The position numbers and the translations under genes are program-made. DNA of 64,000 nt from Gossypium raimondii (taxonomy: Eukaryota; Streptophyta; Magnoliopsida; Malvales; Malvaceae): the NCBI RefSeq assembly GCF_025698545.1, contig NC_068575.1:62381980-62445979 (forward strand), given 5' to 3'. Each line of letters opens with the position of its first letter. The first letter of the stretch is position 1. Below the pieces are notes generated by a model that saw only the letters and a program-made list of their open reading frames with translations, did not search any database and was not told the origin of the DNA. Shown piece by piece: positions 1 through 12,828 of the stretch.

Positions 1-76
1 CGCAATCCCCACTACCCCTTCTCTGTGCCGTATAATTGCCTCTTTGATTTGAAAGCCTAGTGTGCAATGTCCCATT

Positions 77-471
77 TTCCATGGTCCTCACTGATTTTTT
101 TTGTTTTTGGTAAAACTACGAGAAGTCCTTTGGTCAGTATTTAGATTATATTATGTCCCTTTAATTAAAAAACATCAAATTAGTTATTATATGTTAGCTC
201 AAATAGTAAATTGGTTATTTCTATTAAAAATTTCATCTATTTCTATTGTTAAAAATTGATATAGTTGATGGAATAACTAAAAATTACACGTTGTGCTTAC
301 GTATAAAGACCAATTTTTAACAATAAAAATGAATGGAATTTTTAATTGGAAGGACTAGTTTGCTCATTTATCTAGTATATAGAGATTAATTTATCCATTT
401 TTAAATAAAGGGGGGCAAATTGCACGATACTTTTACCGTGATTTTTTTCGACCAGTGAGGACTAACATGGA
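77..471. repeat. Foldback MITE, family A copy 1
   Basis: Two arms are imperfect reverse complements. The left arm runs from about 77 (with 'gtcctcactg') through the segment around 181-235, and the right arm runs back from about 471 ('cagtgaggac') through about 330-420. The inner ends of the arms, around 230-340, also pair. Similar sequence recurs near 13.81, 18.0, 21.87, 43.0 and 52.4 kb in this window, so this is a dispersed non-autonomous family. No coding capacity is seen. Ends are approximate. Confidence 0.6.
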
Positions 472-3400
472 TAGTTAATTTAGATTTGAGAATCCCATCA
501 AACATAATTGTTATGTATTAGTCTCTAGTTCTACAATGCACGATAATCATAGGTGGAATGGGATTTATAAAATATTGATGAAAAATTGGACCAAAAAGAT
601 AGCTGGATTGATTCAATCAAAATGGGTAATCCGTCCAGTTTGGTGCATTCTCAACTAATAAATCAGTATGCTTCAATCAATAAATAGATGGGATTTTTGT
701 TGGTACATTAAAAAAATGGGAATTAACCTTGTAAAAAAACTGCTTTTCTCATTAAATTTGTTTTATAAGCAATAGAATGTGATTTCTAGTATTTTATTAA
801 TATACTAAATATTATACCATTAAATTAATGATAATCGTAAAACTTCAAAAATGATTAAGAATGTAACAAATATTTTATTTATTTATATATTAAATTATTA
901 GCACCTTAAATGTAATGTATGTGAGTTTAAAAACTTCTACCAACTGTCTATAGGATAATTTTTATTAAGTAACCAATGTAATATTTAGGCTAATAGAAAA
1001 TTCACACTAAATTATATAAATTCAACCCAAATTTAGCACGATTTGACACATGATGAAGTTTAAAAGGAATTATATATTTTTATCGTCTTAAATTTATTTT
1101 TCATACAATTGGCTTAATATTTATAAACGTTAGGTCACATAATTAGAGATCAATTGTATTATTCTATAGGTCTCTTTTATCATTTAATTATTTAGTGGTT
1201 AGATACTCATTTTCCAAATTGTTAAATTAATAGATAATATAGAGACCTCCTACCACCCAATTTTATTTTTTTATTTCTGGATGATTTGAAAAGTAATAAA
1301 ATTAATGAAAATTACGATTATTGAACATGTGAAATTTGAGTGTTTGCTTTCTTTTAAAAACAAAATTAAAATAATAAGCCTATGAATCTGATGCTATTCT
1401 TCCAATTACTTTAAATTTAAGAGTTTTTATTTAAATTTTAAATTTATTTTTATCAATTAATTATTGGTGTAATGGAAAATAATTTGGTTGCTTTTAAGTA
1501 TTTGATGACTTGGTAAATTGTTAAAAAGTTAAATAAACTAAAATTTAATATTTTTATTGAGTTTATTTACTAAACGTATTTAATAATTTGCAACAATAAA
1601 AGCAAATGATAGCTTTTTTTCAATGAAAAAGTGTAGAAAATGATAAATAGATAAAGAAACTATCTATTATTTAATATAGGAATTTTTAATTCTTTTATTT
1701 TGTTTTATTTCTTTTAACATTATCTTTTAAATATTTTACCTTTAAAATTCTAAATTTATATTTATCAAACAATATAATCATATTATATAATATCAAATAT
1801 ATTTTACAACTTAAATTTAGTACTTAAATTTTTATTATCAAACAACATCTAAATCCAAATTCAAATCTAGACAAGACACAATATTCGAACTAGATTTAAT
1901 TGTTTCATACAATTATTTAAAAAATTATTTTTTAAATCAACCAAATACAATTAACTTTTTATTTTGAAAATTCTTGAATTTGGGGAAAACATAGTTAATT
2001 TGATATTTGTTTCATAGACATGTAAAATTGTGAAAATAAATACCTTTCCTTTAAAAACAAGACATTTTCCCGTTCAAATAAAAAAAAGAAGACATTGGTA
2101 TAGTGAGGAACCAAATCCGAAACATACTATATACATATATACTATTTAACGACAATATTTAAATGATTGCAATGTCGGATTACAAGACATGCCATGTCCA
2201 CCGTTGGGCCATTGCTGAAGATCAACGGCTGTGATGCTCTTATAAATCTATCAATGGCCATCATGATGATTATACATTCTCACCAGATGTACGCTTTTCA
2301 ATGGCAAGTACATCACCCACCAAGATATAATAATTGGGGTTTCTCTCTCTCTCTTTAGTAATTGTATTTTAGAATGATATATTTACATAAATACTAATTT
2401 TTAATTAAGTGGCATTATCTAATTTATTATTTAGTATAGAAGTTTTAAAAAAATGTTGTGACATCTTAATGCATCGGAAATTGGATTGGAGTAAAAATAA
2501 AATTACAATTTTCTCTTGCCACATAGACAAAAAAGACTCAAAAAAAATGTTGGGAACAAATGCTTTGTTCATCCCCATTACCCCGAATTTTTAATGTCAT
2601 TTGGTCGGTTTCCTGTCCCCCTATAAAATATGCCCCAATAAACTATGTATTATTTCGAAATCAAAAAAAAAAAAGAAGAGAAAACTCCATGTGTTTATGC
2701 TAATAAAATATAAGCAATGAATATTTTTAGTTTTACGAAAGAAAATTATAACATGTATTCTTTTAAATGCATCCTAGGGCACTTAACGTTTTGTTAATTA
2801 ACTAATAAAACATAAAAATTAGTAAATTTAATTTATTAAATTTAATTACTTAAAAATTATATTTATGCGTTGTTATTTACTATGCATGGCATGCATTATA
2901 CAATATGAATATAATAAGATATACAACTTAAAATGTATACGACATATCATAGCCGCATATTTATGTTTTAAATAAAATATATAATTATGATACAAATATA
3001 TGAAAAAACGGATAAAAGAAAAGAAGGGTAATAAATTTTTTATTCGATCTCGAATATGTTTTTTTTTGAATTTTAATTGTTTGTTAGATTTTAAAGTTTG
3101 AACTTGAGTTTTTTAATTAAAAATATAATATATTTTAGCATTACATGTGTTATACCGTGATACTAATTTATAATTTATATTTTATTATATAATAATTTAA
3201 CTTGAAATCCAACTCGAGATTTGACCCAGGTTTGACTCGAGGATGAGGATCCTCTTCACGCCTCTATTTAGGGACCTTCTTTCCACTTTTTCCAGGGCTC
3301 TTCCAATATTTCCATTTCTATTGATAAATTGTATCTAACAATCTAACATGTTTTTTAGTTCAACAAGGAATTGCCAAATCTGGTTACGACCAACAACTAT

Positions 3401-3618
3401 CAAAATGGTTTTGGATTTTGTAGTATTTTTCTCTTGCGGATTAAGCTAAGTGAGTTTTGGTGAAATTTCATCTTATTCATTGACAAGGCAACCCCCCTAA
3501 GAAACACTACCTTAAAGTTTCTTCTTTTTTATTTATTTGGTTAAACAGCACCAAATGAATTGTTTTTAAATGATGCTCCACATTTTAATTTAATTTAAAA
3601 TTTTAAAATAATGTAATT
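472..3618. other. AT-rich intergenic sequence, no gene seen
   Basis: This stretch is very AT-rich with frequent stops in all frames. The short open frames near 2167-2358 and 2409-2594 are AT-rich and show no recognisable domain. I see no RNA gene or clear mobile-element boundary here. Confidence 0.6.
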
Positions 3619-3635
3619 AAATTATCAAAATATTA
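3619..3635 (+). repeat. Left target-site duplication of the LINE
   Basis: The 17-mer AAATTATCAAAATATTA here is repeated exactly at 10513-10529. A 17-bp direct repeat is the size expected for target-primed LINE insertion, and the two copies bracket all the LINE-like coding remnants. Confidence 0.85.
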
Positions 3636-3691
3636 GGCCCAGAGTGCTTTGCTTAGTATCTTAGCGAAAACAATAACTACTGTGGCTTGGG

Positions 3692-4740
3692 ATGGAGGAA
3701 AGTGGTGGCGACGATAGGATTGGAGGAGATGAGATCTCCCTTTTGGTAGAAAAATTCATCCAATTATCGGTTAAAAGCTCGATGGTGGAACCAAACAAGA
3801 AGTCACTCTACTCTGTACAATATGGACAGAAAAATCCTATAATCCAGATAGTTTTAGGGTACAGGTGAAAAGTATATGGAAAACAAGGAAAAAATTCGAG
3901 ATTTAACTATCAGGGTAAAAAAAATATCTGATCGTGCTTGAAACTGAAGAAGATCTAGAGAAAGTTATGGAAGGGTGACCATGGATTTCGAAAAAAATTA
4001 GTTGTCTTTGATCGGTTGGCTAAACCGATGGAAAGAAGCCAGATTTGGCTTAATTCATTCCCATTTTGGATTAAGAGAGGACCGTGTTTACCAGAATTCG
4101 ACAAAAAAGATCTATTGTATGCCATTGGGGTTACTTTTGGAGGCGTAATTAGATATGAAATTAATGGAGATTTTTGTCGTCTTAGAATTCAATTGGATGT
4201 GCAGAAACCCCTTCGTAGATGTATTTTCGTCTTAATAGATAATCAAAGGAAATCATGGATCTCTTTTAAATATGAGAAGCTGCCGACTTTCTGTTTTGGA
4301 TGTGGAAGGATAGAGCATGGTCTCAAAGAATGTACTGGTTTAACACATGCAAAAAAAATAAAATCAGAGATGATCCACCATATTTTTTAGCATTAAAAGC
4401 AGAACAAAACTTAATTAGGAATGAGAGTTTAAAGTTTAGTGCCCTCTCAAAGAAGATGATGCCTCAATGTTTGTACATAGGTGACACGGAGAAGCTTCCT
4501 AAGATGAATACACAACAAGAGGATGGGAGCACCATGGTCCAGAGATTAGAGGATAATTTACAATCAAGAAGAATAGGGAAGGCAACGAAGATGCAGGAGG
4601 AAGGGTCAGTAATGGAGAAAAATGAAACGTTGAATAAAAAAATTGTATACTGGAAGAGAAGTCTAAACCAGTCAAGAAGACAAGTTGAAAAAGAATTGGT
4701 CCAACAATCTCAATTAACCAAAATAGTGAAGACAGTATAA
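3692..4740 (+). pseudogene. LINE ORF1 remnant (DUF4283-like region plus CCHC zinc knuckle)
   Basis: The first ATG at 3692 opens a peptide beginning MEESGGDDRIGGDEISLLVE, typical of plant L1 ORF1 amino ends, but it stops after about 60 codons. Reading then continues in other frames. The frame from about 4016 to 4390 carries a nucleic-acid-binding region and ends in CFGCGRIEHGLKEC (about 4291-4332), which fits the C-x2-C-x4-H-x4-C zinc knuckle of LINE ORF1 proteins. From about 4300 to 4740 the sequence is lysine-rich and low in recognisable motifs. In the family this protein coats the element RNA; this copy is broken by several frameshifts. Confidence 0.75.
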
Positions 4741-7729
4741 TGAGGAAGAGAAAACTTGCAGAAATAAAAATCGAATAATGCTGTATAGAAAAAGCTCGTG
4801 AAGATGGAGTAAAAAGAATGAAACATGACAGATAAGATTTACATCTCGAAGATGTCTTAATTTTGTCGGTAGAAAATTTGAAACAAATTTATGTTTCCAA
4901 CCAAAATAGATCGGCGGCTGCCAAAAAGTAAGCCGACCGGGCGAAATGACAACTATATATTGAGTTGTCCGTGGATTGGGGAGTCCACAGACAGTACAGA
5001 AGCTTTGGTATTTACTGAAGCAACACAACCCCCAAATGGTCTTTATTGTAGAGACCAAAATAGATGAAAAGCGTATGGAAAGGGTCAAAAGGAGATGTGG
5101 TTTTGTGTATGGGATTGATGTAGGAGCAGTAGGTTCTCGAGGTGGGATTTGTTTGGCATGGAAAGGGAAATTACGGTTAGTTTAAGAAGTTTATCAAAAA
5201 GCCATATTGATGTGATGATTAAAGATGATAGTGTCAATGAAGAATGGAGATTTATGGGGTTTTATGGTTCACCTTATATAAGCAACAAGAGTGCATCGTG
5301 GAATTTGTTAAGGACTCTGTGTCAAGAACAGAATCATCATTGGTTGGTAAGTGGTGATTTTAATGAAATAATGTATTCCTTTGAAAAGAGCAAAGGTCAG
5401 CCGATGGAGGAGAAAAGAATGGAAGCCTTCCGTGAGGTTTTAGAGGAATGCCAATTAATGGAGAAGTCTATTGAACGAGAAATCAAGGAATATTGGGAGT
5501 CATCAAATGGATCGCTATTTGAAAAACTTGAAAGGCTGCAAATCAGATTGAAAAGATGGGCAAGCTCAATCAATAAGAGCCGAGACAGTTTAAAGAGAAA
5601 GCTCACAAAGGAACTAGAAAATCTAATGGCAAGGGAGAGGGATGATGATACAATGGCAAAGCTAATTGATACTAGAATTATACTTAATATGGAGATTGAT
5701 AAAGATGAAATGTATTGGGAACAAATGGTACGAGCCAATTGGCTTCAATTAAGGGATAAGAATTTTGCCTTTTTTCATAAATATGCCCTAGTTTGTAGAC
5801 GAATTAAAAAAAATAACTAGGCTGGAATTAGGCGAAGGACGGGAACTCTCTAATGAAACAACGATTAATGAGGTCGCTTCTATTTTTTTCTAGAATTTAT
5901 TTTTGTCTAATAGAATTAGGAATCTATCCCACCTATTAACGGGCATTGATATTAATATCTCTTCTGATATCAATACAACTTTATTATCAACATATACGGC
6001 AGAAGAGGTTCATTCGGCTTTGAAATGAATAAGGCCCACTAAAGCACCAGACTATGATGGTTTTCCGGCATTATTTTTCAGAGATTCTGGCATATTGTAG
6101 GTAAAGATGTTGAAACTTTCTGTTTGGGAATTTTGAATGATGGTAAGGATTTTTGACTCTTTAAACCTAACAGATATTGTGCTTATTCCAAAAATCTTGA
6201 ACCCCATAAGTTTTGTAAATTTTAAACCTATTAGTTTATGTACGATTATTTACAAAATTGTGGCCAAAACAATAGCAAATCGTCTTCAAGAAGTCATTGG
6301 AAGATGTATTGATTGCAGTCAAAGTGCTTTCGTTCCTGGAAGGTTAATCTCTGATAATGTGCTATTAGCCTATGAAATCTTACACACTTTACGTCAGAAG
6401 CATACCGGAAAAAAAATGCTATATAGCAGTAAAGTTAGATATGAGCAAAGCTTACAATAGAGTTGAATAAGATTTTTTAAAGGAAGTTATGCTCCAGATG
6501 AGCTTTGCAAAGGAATGGTTGGCACTAATTATGAAATGTATCTCCACTGTCTCTTATGCAGTGAACATTAATGGAAGAAGGGGATATATTTTTAAACCTA
6601 CTAGAGGGCTCTGGCAAGGCGACCCACTCAGCCCTTTTCTTTTTCTTATATGCAGTGGGGGACTTTCATCTTTAATGAGACTGGCTATAAGAGAGGGCTT
6701 GTTAAAAGGAGTAAAAGCTAGCAGAAGGGGACTAGAGATATCACACTTACTTTTTTGCAGATGATTGTATTCTGTTTGGGGAAGCAACAAATAGAGGAGC
6801 GATGATTTTAAAAGAAATTTTGAAGGAATATGAACGATGCTTAGGCTAATGTGTAAATTTTAATAAATAAACGATCTTCTATAGCTCAACACAGTTGAGG
6901 AGAAAAAGAAGACATTTCAACTTTATTAGGTGTGAGAAGCTCAACAAATTTGGAAAAATATTTAGGACTCCCTAATATGGTAGGAAGACGGAAGAAATAA
7001 TATTTTCAAAATCTCAAAAGATAGGGTTTACTTGAGAATTGAAGGGTGGAGTACAAAGCTACTATCACAAGGAGGAAATGAGGTTTTCATAAAATCTGTG
7101 CTTAGGTAATACCAACTTATGTTATGTCATGCTTTCTTCTACCAAAATCTTTATGTGGGGAATTAGAATACATTTTTGCTAAATTTTTGTGGCAAAAAGG
7201 ACATTGGAAAAACGGAATACATTGGTGCCAGTGGAAGCATATGTGTCGTTCAAAAGAAGGGGATTGAGTTTCAGAAACATGTCTAAGTTCAATGTTCCCC
7301 TACTAGCAAAGCTAAGTATTTTCCGAATGATCATTTTCTAAACTCCCGTTTGGGAAATGCAAGCTCTTATATATGGAAAAGTAGCTGGGCGACGAAGGAT
7401 ATATTGGCAAAATGACATTATTGGAGGGTGGGTATAGGTATTAATGTCTCAATTAATGACGATGCATGGATTATTGACGCAGAAAATTTTAGATTATCTT
7501 CGTTTGTTCATATTATGCGAGATTCTAAAGTTGCTAAATTAATCGATAGTAATGAAAGAATATGAAAAATAGAGTTGATTGTCAATACCTTTTCGGAAGA
7601 AGATGCTGAAAAGATCCTCCGTATCCCATTAGCAGGAGGACCTCACGATGATTTTCTTATTTGGCGAGGTGAATCTTTGGGTGAGTTCTAAGAAAAATCC
7701 TAGAGTTTACGCTTTACAAACCGACTGTA

Positions 7730-7734
7730 GAAAC
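7730..7734 (+). repeat. Left 5-bp target duplication of the solo LTR
   Basis: GAAAC here, directly before TGTTAGAG, is repeated at 9201-9205 directly after CCAACA. This is the 5-bp duplication expected for LTR-retrotransposon integrase. Confidence 0.8.
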
Positions 7735-9200
7735 TGTTAGAGTATGCCCAAAGATCAATCATGAGATGGTTGTAATAACATACTTGATTTATCATGTTTA
7801 TTAATATAAGGCGTTACCATTATTATTTCAGTTTCTTTTCTGTGTGTATAAATAAACTGTTTTCTAATAATGTCCTAAGAATAATATGATTATTCTTAAA
7901 AGATCCTTAGTCAAGTATTATTGTTGGATAGGACAACAATAATGCATTAAGACTAACATGTAGTTGATTGATGATAAAGAGTTATCATTGATATGGAATA
8001 TCGAATCGATGCATGAATATGTGTGTTAGAGAACAACATATTGGATGACCCATTATGAGTATGTTTCTTGGATTATTATGTAATTGCCACGACATTACTC
8101 ATAGTGATTAATATGTATATGATCCTCGGACTTGAGATCATCATAATCCCAACATCGTGAGTAGTATATTTTGATACTGATCAAACGTACATCAGAATCG
8201 GTTGTTCTATAAAGGTGGTGTTGGATATACCACAATCGATGTAGAGGATATGGTTGGTCGATATAGAATAAGTCCCTCCTATATAATGGGAGTAATATCT
8301 TAGGCCACTTGATTAAGTGAGACTAGAAATGCATGGCCATGCTCAAATAAGTTGATATGAGATGTCATACTTATTTGTATATCGTAGTCTGCTTAAAATA
8401 TCAAGGAACATGAAATGGACTATACAAGTGTGACTATTCCATGACTTGTGTCCAATCCAGAGATAAAGGACTTAAGGATTATTGCATAAAAGGTTAATCA
8501 TAAAAGGTTATGTCGAATCATGACCTCTTGTGACTTAGGTAGCAATGATGCATTGCTAGATGCCACTCATTGTTTGTAACATTGGAATCGTTCTAGTATT
8601 ACTGCTAACGTTACAAGAACCTACAGGGTCACACCCTATAGTTAAAATGAATGGAATAAACCATAGTTGGTATTGTTTTTAGGTGTCACTAGAATTAATT
8701 TAATTTGATTTCCAACACATTATGTACAAGGTTGTTGTACACATAATGAGGTTAGCATATGAATTCAAATAAATATATGGTTTACCGAAATTATAGTATA
8801 ATTAATGTAATTATAATTTTCAGTTTAAAATATTATTATATTTATTTTAATTCATAAATAAAAACCCTAAAAAATAAATAATAATGATATAAGTATCCCG
8901 TTTTTCTTTGTTTTAGTCTAGTAGCCGTCAAAGAAAATTTACTCTCAAAACTATTTTGGGGATTTCTTCCGTTCGTAGTCAACTGGGTGGATCACGTGAG
9001 GTCTGAGTCTCAATAGATTGCGCTTAGTTCGATCAGAGATCGACTACACGTTGTTGAGAAGTTCTTGTCTATTCGAAACAACGATTAGGTAATTTCGTAA
9101 CCCTTTTCACCCCGATTCGTTCCTTACACATGGATCCGTGGTTAGGGTCGCCGATTAATAAATTTTTCCGCTGCGCCGTAGGGGTGCCGGCGATCCAACA
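7735..9200 (+). mobile_element. Solo LTR (probably Copia-type) inserted in the LINE
   Basis: A 1466-bp segment begins TGTTAGAGTATGCCC and ends GATCCAACA, so it has the TGTT...AACA terminal inversion of LTRs, and it is flanked by matching GAAAC 5-mers. It contains no gag-pol coding sequence, and the LINE resumes immediately after it. It is therefore a solo LTR left by recombination between the two LTRs of a full element. The TTCCGCTGCGCC stretch near the 3' end resembles Copia LTR ends that I remember; that class assignment is inference. It inserted after the LINE, because it splits LINE coding sequence. Confidence 0.85.
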
Positions 9201-10512
9201 GAAACTTTTACAAAAAAATTTTGGCTGCTAAATCTACCTACTAAAATCAAAGTTGCAATCTGGAGAATATCATGGAACTATTTGCCTACAAAGGTCAATA
9301 TGCATCATAGGAAACTAGTCAATAATACAATCTGCCCCCAACGTAGAGGAAAAGCTGAAACAATCGATCATATATTTCGCGAATGCCCAGTTTCAGTTGA
9401 AGTTTGGACAACATTATCAATCCAGAATATCCTCATGGATACTAATATGGATTTTTTACAGTGGATTACCTGGGTTTGTTATTAGTATACCCCTCGTCAA
9501 TGCAGTTTTTTTTGTTGTGCACTTTGGGCCATCTAGGGAGAAAGAAATTCTAGAACGCATGAAAAGAAAATTAGCACTGGACAGGAAATAGCGAGTTTCG
9601 TAAATAATTATATTACTGAATAAAATGATATTGAAAAAAGAAATCTAGTAAGTTCGAAGTAGTTTAGAAGATGGAGTCACCCACCTAGTGAGTTCGTTAA
9701 AATCAATTTTGACGGTGCGTATGATGGGCGACATTACCAATCGACTCCGGGTATCATGGCCAGGAATGATGACGGGACAGTTCTCTTATCTTGCTCAAAA
9801 ATTCATGAAGGGGTGGCCTCCGCCTTTGCTGCTGAAGCGATTGCATGCCGAAAAGCAGTCCAAATAGGAATCGAAAAGCAGTGGCCGACGATCATAATCG
9901 AAGTCGACTCTTTAACAATAATCAAGAAATGTAAAAATAAGAGTCAAAATCGATCACAAGTAGAAGTGTATATACATGATATTCAACAGAGAACAGGTAG
10001 ATCTAGAAATATTGTGTTCAAACATACACCGAGATCAGTAAATGCTTTAGCACATATACTGGCAACAGAAACTCTGAAAAAGGAGGAGGAGGTGTACCTG
10101 GTAAAGAATGTCCCTGGGTATGCCGAAAATCAAAAAGAAATCGATTGGGTGCTTGAACCAGACTGAACATGACCGGAGAAGAGGATAAAGAGAGGAAAGC
10201 CTTAAGCAAAGTAAATGAACACTTTTTGAAAGGATAAGCTTCCCTGAGAACTGAAACCGTCAAAAAGAAAAGAGAAATGATGGTGAGTCGATAAGATGGG
10301 TATCAGGAATTTCTGATTGGGCAATCGTTCGGTGCTTTTATTATCTTTCTAGATTATTCTGAATTAATATCTAGGCTATTTTTTTTCTTTTTTGGGCCAC
10401 TTTAAGTTTTGGGACCAAATTCTTTTCTTTTCTGTTTATTCTCTTTTAGACATTTGTTATGTAATCTAATTTCATTTACTTAATAAAGCTCAATCTAAAA
10501 ATTTTGTCAAAA

Positions 10513-10529
10513 AAATTATCAAAATATTA
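10513..10529 (+). repeat. Right target-site duplication of the LINE
   Basis: An exact second copy of the 17-mer at 3619-3635. It follows the A-rich LINE 3' tail. Confidence 0.85.
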
Positions 10530-11604
10530 ATATCATTAATCAAATTGTAAACATATTTTAATATATGATATAAACAAATTAAATATAACGTGTTAAGAAA
10601 AAAAACACCTCCTTAAATTTATAGACACTATTTATGTTATAAGTATATATGTGTTTAAAATTTTAATCAACATCAAAGTGAATTTGGAAAATATTTTAGG
10701 ACACCTATATTATGTTTATTTTTTTAGTAATTTAGTTGTTTTTTCGTTGACATGATTGGATCTGGCAGTAATTAGTAGTAATTATTACTCACAGTAAATC
10801 TAGTGAGTGGCCACACGTGTAGGAAGTTACCTGAAAAACGGACAAGCATGTGGCTGTCTTTGTCCGTGAATCGTCGCCTAAATGGCACGTGTCTAACATC
10901 CTATCCTACATAATTATCAGTTCAATGATTGGATTTATCACGAATTCACCAATATACCCCTCAACTCATATGTGTCCACTCATCAGCATTTTGAGCCCGT
11001 ACTTATATTAGTAAACCGTGTCGCACTAGAATATTACCTCCCAATAGAGTTCGGTGAACATTTTTTAACGCAGTTAAGCGGTGGATTAGTACTTTTATTC
11101 TTTTATGAATTTTTTAATTATATTATAATTTGTTTACAAATAAAAAAATCTATTAACATATAATTTTTATTTTATGTTGCCAAAAGTAAGAAGATAAGAA
11201 AAGTTCCTTATAAATTTACAATTATAATGTATCCTCATAAATTAGATAATCGTTTTAATATTAATTTAAAAGTTTGAGAAGAAAAATAATTTTAAATTTT
11301 AGTGAAGAATATTACTACATATTTAATGAACTTTTTTATTATTATATAAATTTAAGATGATCAGTTAAACAGTTAATGTAAAACTTATCTTTGTTTTTGC
11401 CAAAACGTTAAATTTATCTAATGTCACACATTTATTATTATTTTACACAAATTTATAATTGTTTGATTTGATTATATTAATTCGATATATTTGTAAAAGT
11501 AATGTATGTTGAATAAATAAAATATTTTTATTTATTTAAAATAATAACTATTAAATATAGATAAAAAATTTAATATAAATATGAAATCTATTTTAAAATT
11601 AGAT
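10530..11604. other. Intergenic sequence, no gene seen
   Basis: AT-rich intergenic DNA. A less AT-rich island near 10760-10990 holds short CACGTGT words but has no convincing open frame or RNA gene. Confidence 0.5.
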
Positions 11605-12110
11605 AATGTCACTAAATTATTAGTAAGTTTATGTTTTGGTTACTTAACTTTAAAAAGTTACAAAATAGTCATTGAACTTTTTAAAAATTTTCATTTAAGT
11701 TACTATATTATTAAAATTGTTGTTGTATAACATTCTCAGTTCACATCGCTTGTATCAATCAAAAGCTCTACTCCTCTTCTCTTTTACAGTTTAGTGTTTT
11801 TTTTTAAAGAAAAAACTTTGAAAGCCATGAATCTAAAAATCAAAATCAAAACAACTTTATTCTCTGGTCTCCAACATTGATCGTTAGATTAACTTAGATA
11901 TAAGGTATGTTCTTCTACTTGTTGATGAGTACCGATCTATCTTACCATTTGTCAAATAATCATTTGGAGCCTGCTAATTGGACTTAAAAAAAAAGCTTAA
12001 CAATCTAGTGATTTAAATAAAAAATCTCAAATAATTCAATAACAATTTTATAAAACTTTCTGAATTTTAGTGCTTAAACATAAACTTACTGATAATTTAA
12101 TAACTCGAAT
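11605..12110. repeat. Foldback MITE upstream of the BAG gene
   Basis: The left arm begins near 'attagtaagtttatgtttt' (about 11620) and runs to about 11725. The right arm, about 11985-12105, reads back as its reverse complement, ending 'cataaacttactgataat'. The core of about 250 bp has no coding features. It lies about 60 bp from the putative BAG promoter. The target duplication was not resolved. Confidence 0.55.
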
Positions 12111-12168
12111 ATAATTTATATAGAAGTATGTAAAAAATGTAAATATTAATATAATCATCTCTCTCTCT

Positions 12169-12177
12169 ATATATAGT
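12169..12177 (+). promoter_or_regulatory. Possible TATA box for the BAG gene
   Basis: TATATATAG follows a CT repeat about 650 bp upstream of the BAG start codon. The intervening sequence is CT-rich and lacks a long ORF, as expected for a long 5' leader. In such AT-rich DNA the call is weak. Confidence 0.3.
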
Positions 12178-12828
12178 TTCTTAAGCTAGAAAAACACAAC
12201 TTCTACATGGTTAGCTGTCCACTGGTTTTTTTATTAATCTTTTTTTCCTTTTATTCCACCAGTTTTCCCCAGATTTTATTTTCTCTTAGCTTATATTTTT
12301 CTTCCCCCACCGTTTTGACATTTGAAAACTTTCCGGGACTTTATTTCCTTTAACGAAAGTCCCAGATTCTTAAAACACATTTCTCTTGGTAGAGATCTGG
12401 AGTTAAGGTTTTTGCTCTGTTTTAGTCAACGATCTGGGGAGTTCAGTTTGGTCTGGTTTTTTCTTACAGCTAAAGAATCAAAGGATTCTTTTTTTTGTTC
12501 TTGCCTTTGGTAAGACGCCATTGGAGAGAGAGTGAAAAATAACAACACCAAGACGAAGACGACGAGTTTCAGTTCAGTTTCTTTTTATATTCCTTAAAGC
12601 TTTTATCTTTGTATATAATACACGCGTGAACCTAGGAATTTGACTCGTGTAATGCTGCGAGCAGACTCAGTGAGTCTTACGCTTTCTCTGAAAAATGCGT
12701 TTCTCCATGATTTCTGAAACACAGATCGTTCATTTTCAATCTTTATAGAGATATAAAACCTTACCCTCCATACATATTTTTTTCTTCGTTTCTTTTTTTT
12801 TGTTGTTGTTGTTGTATAGTATAAAAAA

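Larger units (their letters stand above)
4970..10166 (+). pseudogene. LINE ORF2 remnant (endonuclease, RT, zf-RVT, RNase H)
   Basis: An endonuclease-like start (VETKIDEKRMERVKRRCGFV, about 5050-5110) is followed after a frameshift by HHWLVSGDFNEI (5335-5370), the GDFN motif of plant LINE endonucleases. The carboxyl part of the nuclease is missing: the text jumps at about 5460 into the linker before the reverse transcriptase. The RT shows 'QSAFVPGRLISDN' (about 6315-6357), QGDPLSPFLFL (about 6614-6646) and FADD (6754-6765), the catalytic box, which lies in a different frame from QGDP. After the inserted LTR comes LPTKVNMHHRKL with a following C/H cluster (about 9276-9400, zf-RVT) and then an RNase H domain with KINFDGAY (about 9700), AEAIACRKA and IEVDS. 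Multiple stops and frameshifts make it non-functional. Confidence 0.85.
3636..10512 (+). mobile_element. Degenerate L1-type LINE retrotransposon, split by a solo LTR
   Basis: A non-LTR retrotransposon read in the plus direction. In order it holds an ORF1 remnant with a CCHC zinc knuckle (about 3692-4740), an endonuclease remnant (about 4970-5460), a reverse transcriptase (about 5860-6870), a zf-RVT-like zinc region (about 9215-9480) and an RNase H domain (about 9668-10166). The 3' end reads AATAAAG...GTCAAAAAA, an A-rich tail, directly followed by the right copy of the 17-bp target duplication. Without the inserted LTR and its extra duplication copy the element is about 5.4 kb. All reading frames are broken by stops and frameshifts, so it cannot move on its own. 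Its neighbours are AT-rich intergenic DNA and the BAG gene about 2.3 kb downstream. Confidence 0.9.

Noticed and set aside
2167-2594. Short plus-strand frames near the left end of the window
   Set aside because: They are AT-rich, have no domain, and lack any exon or promoter context.
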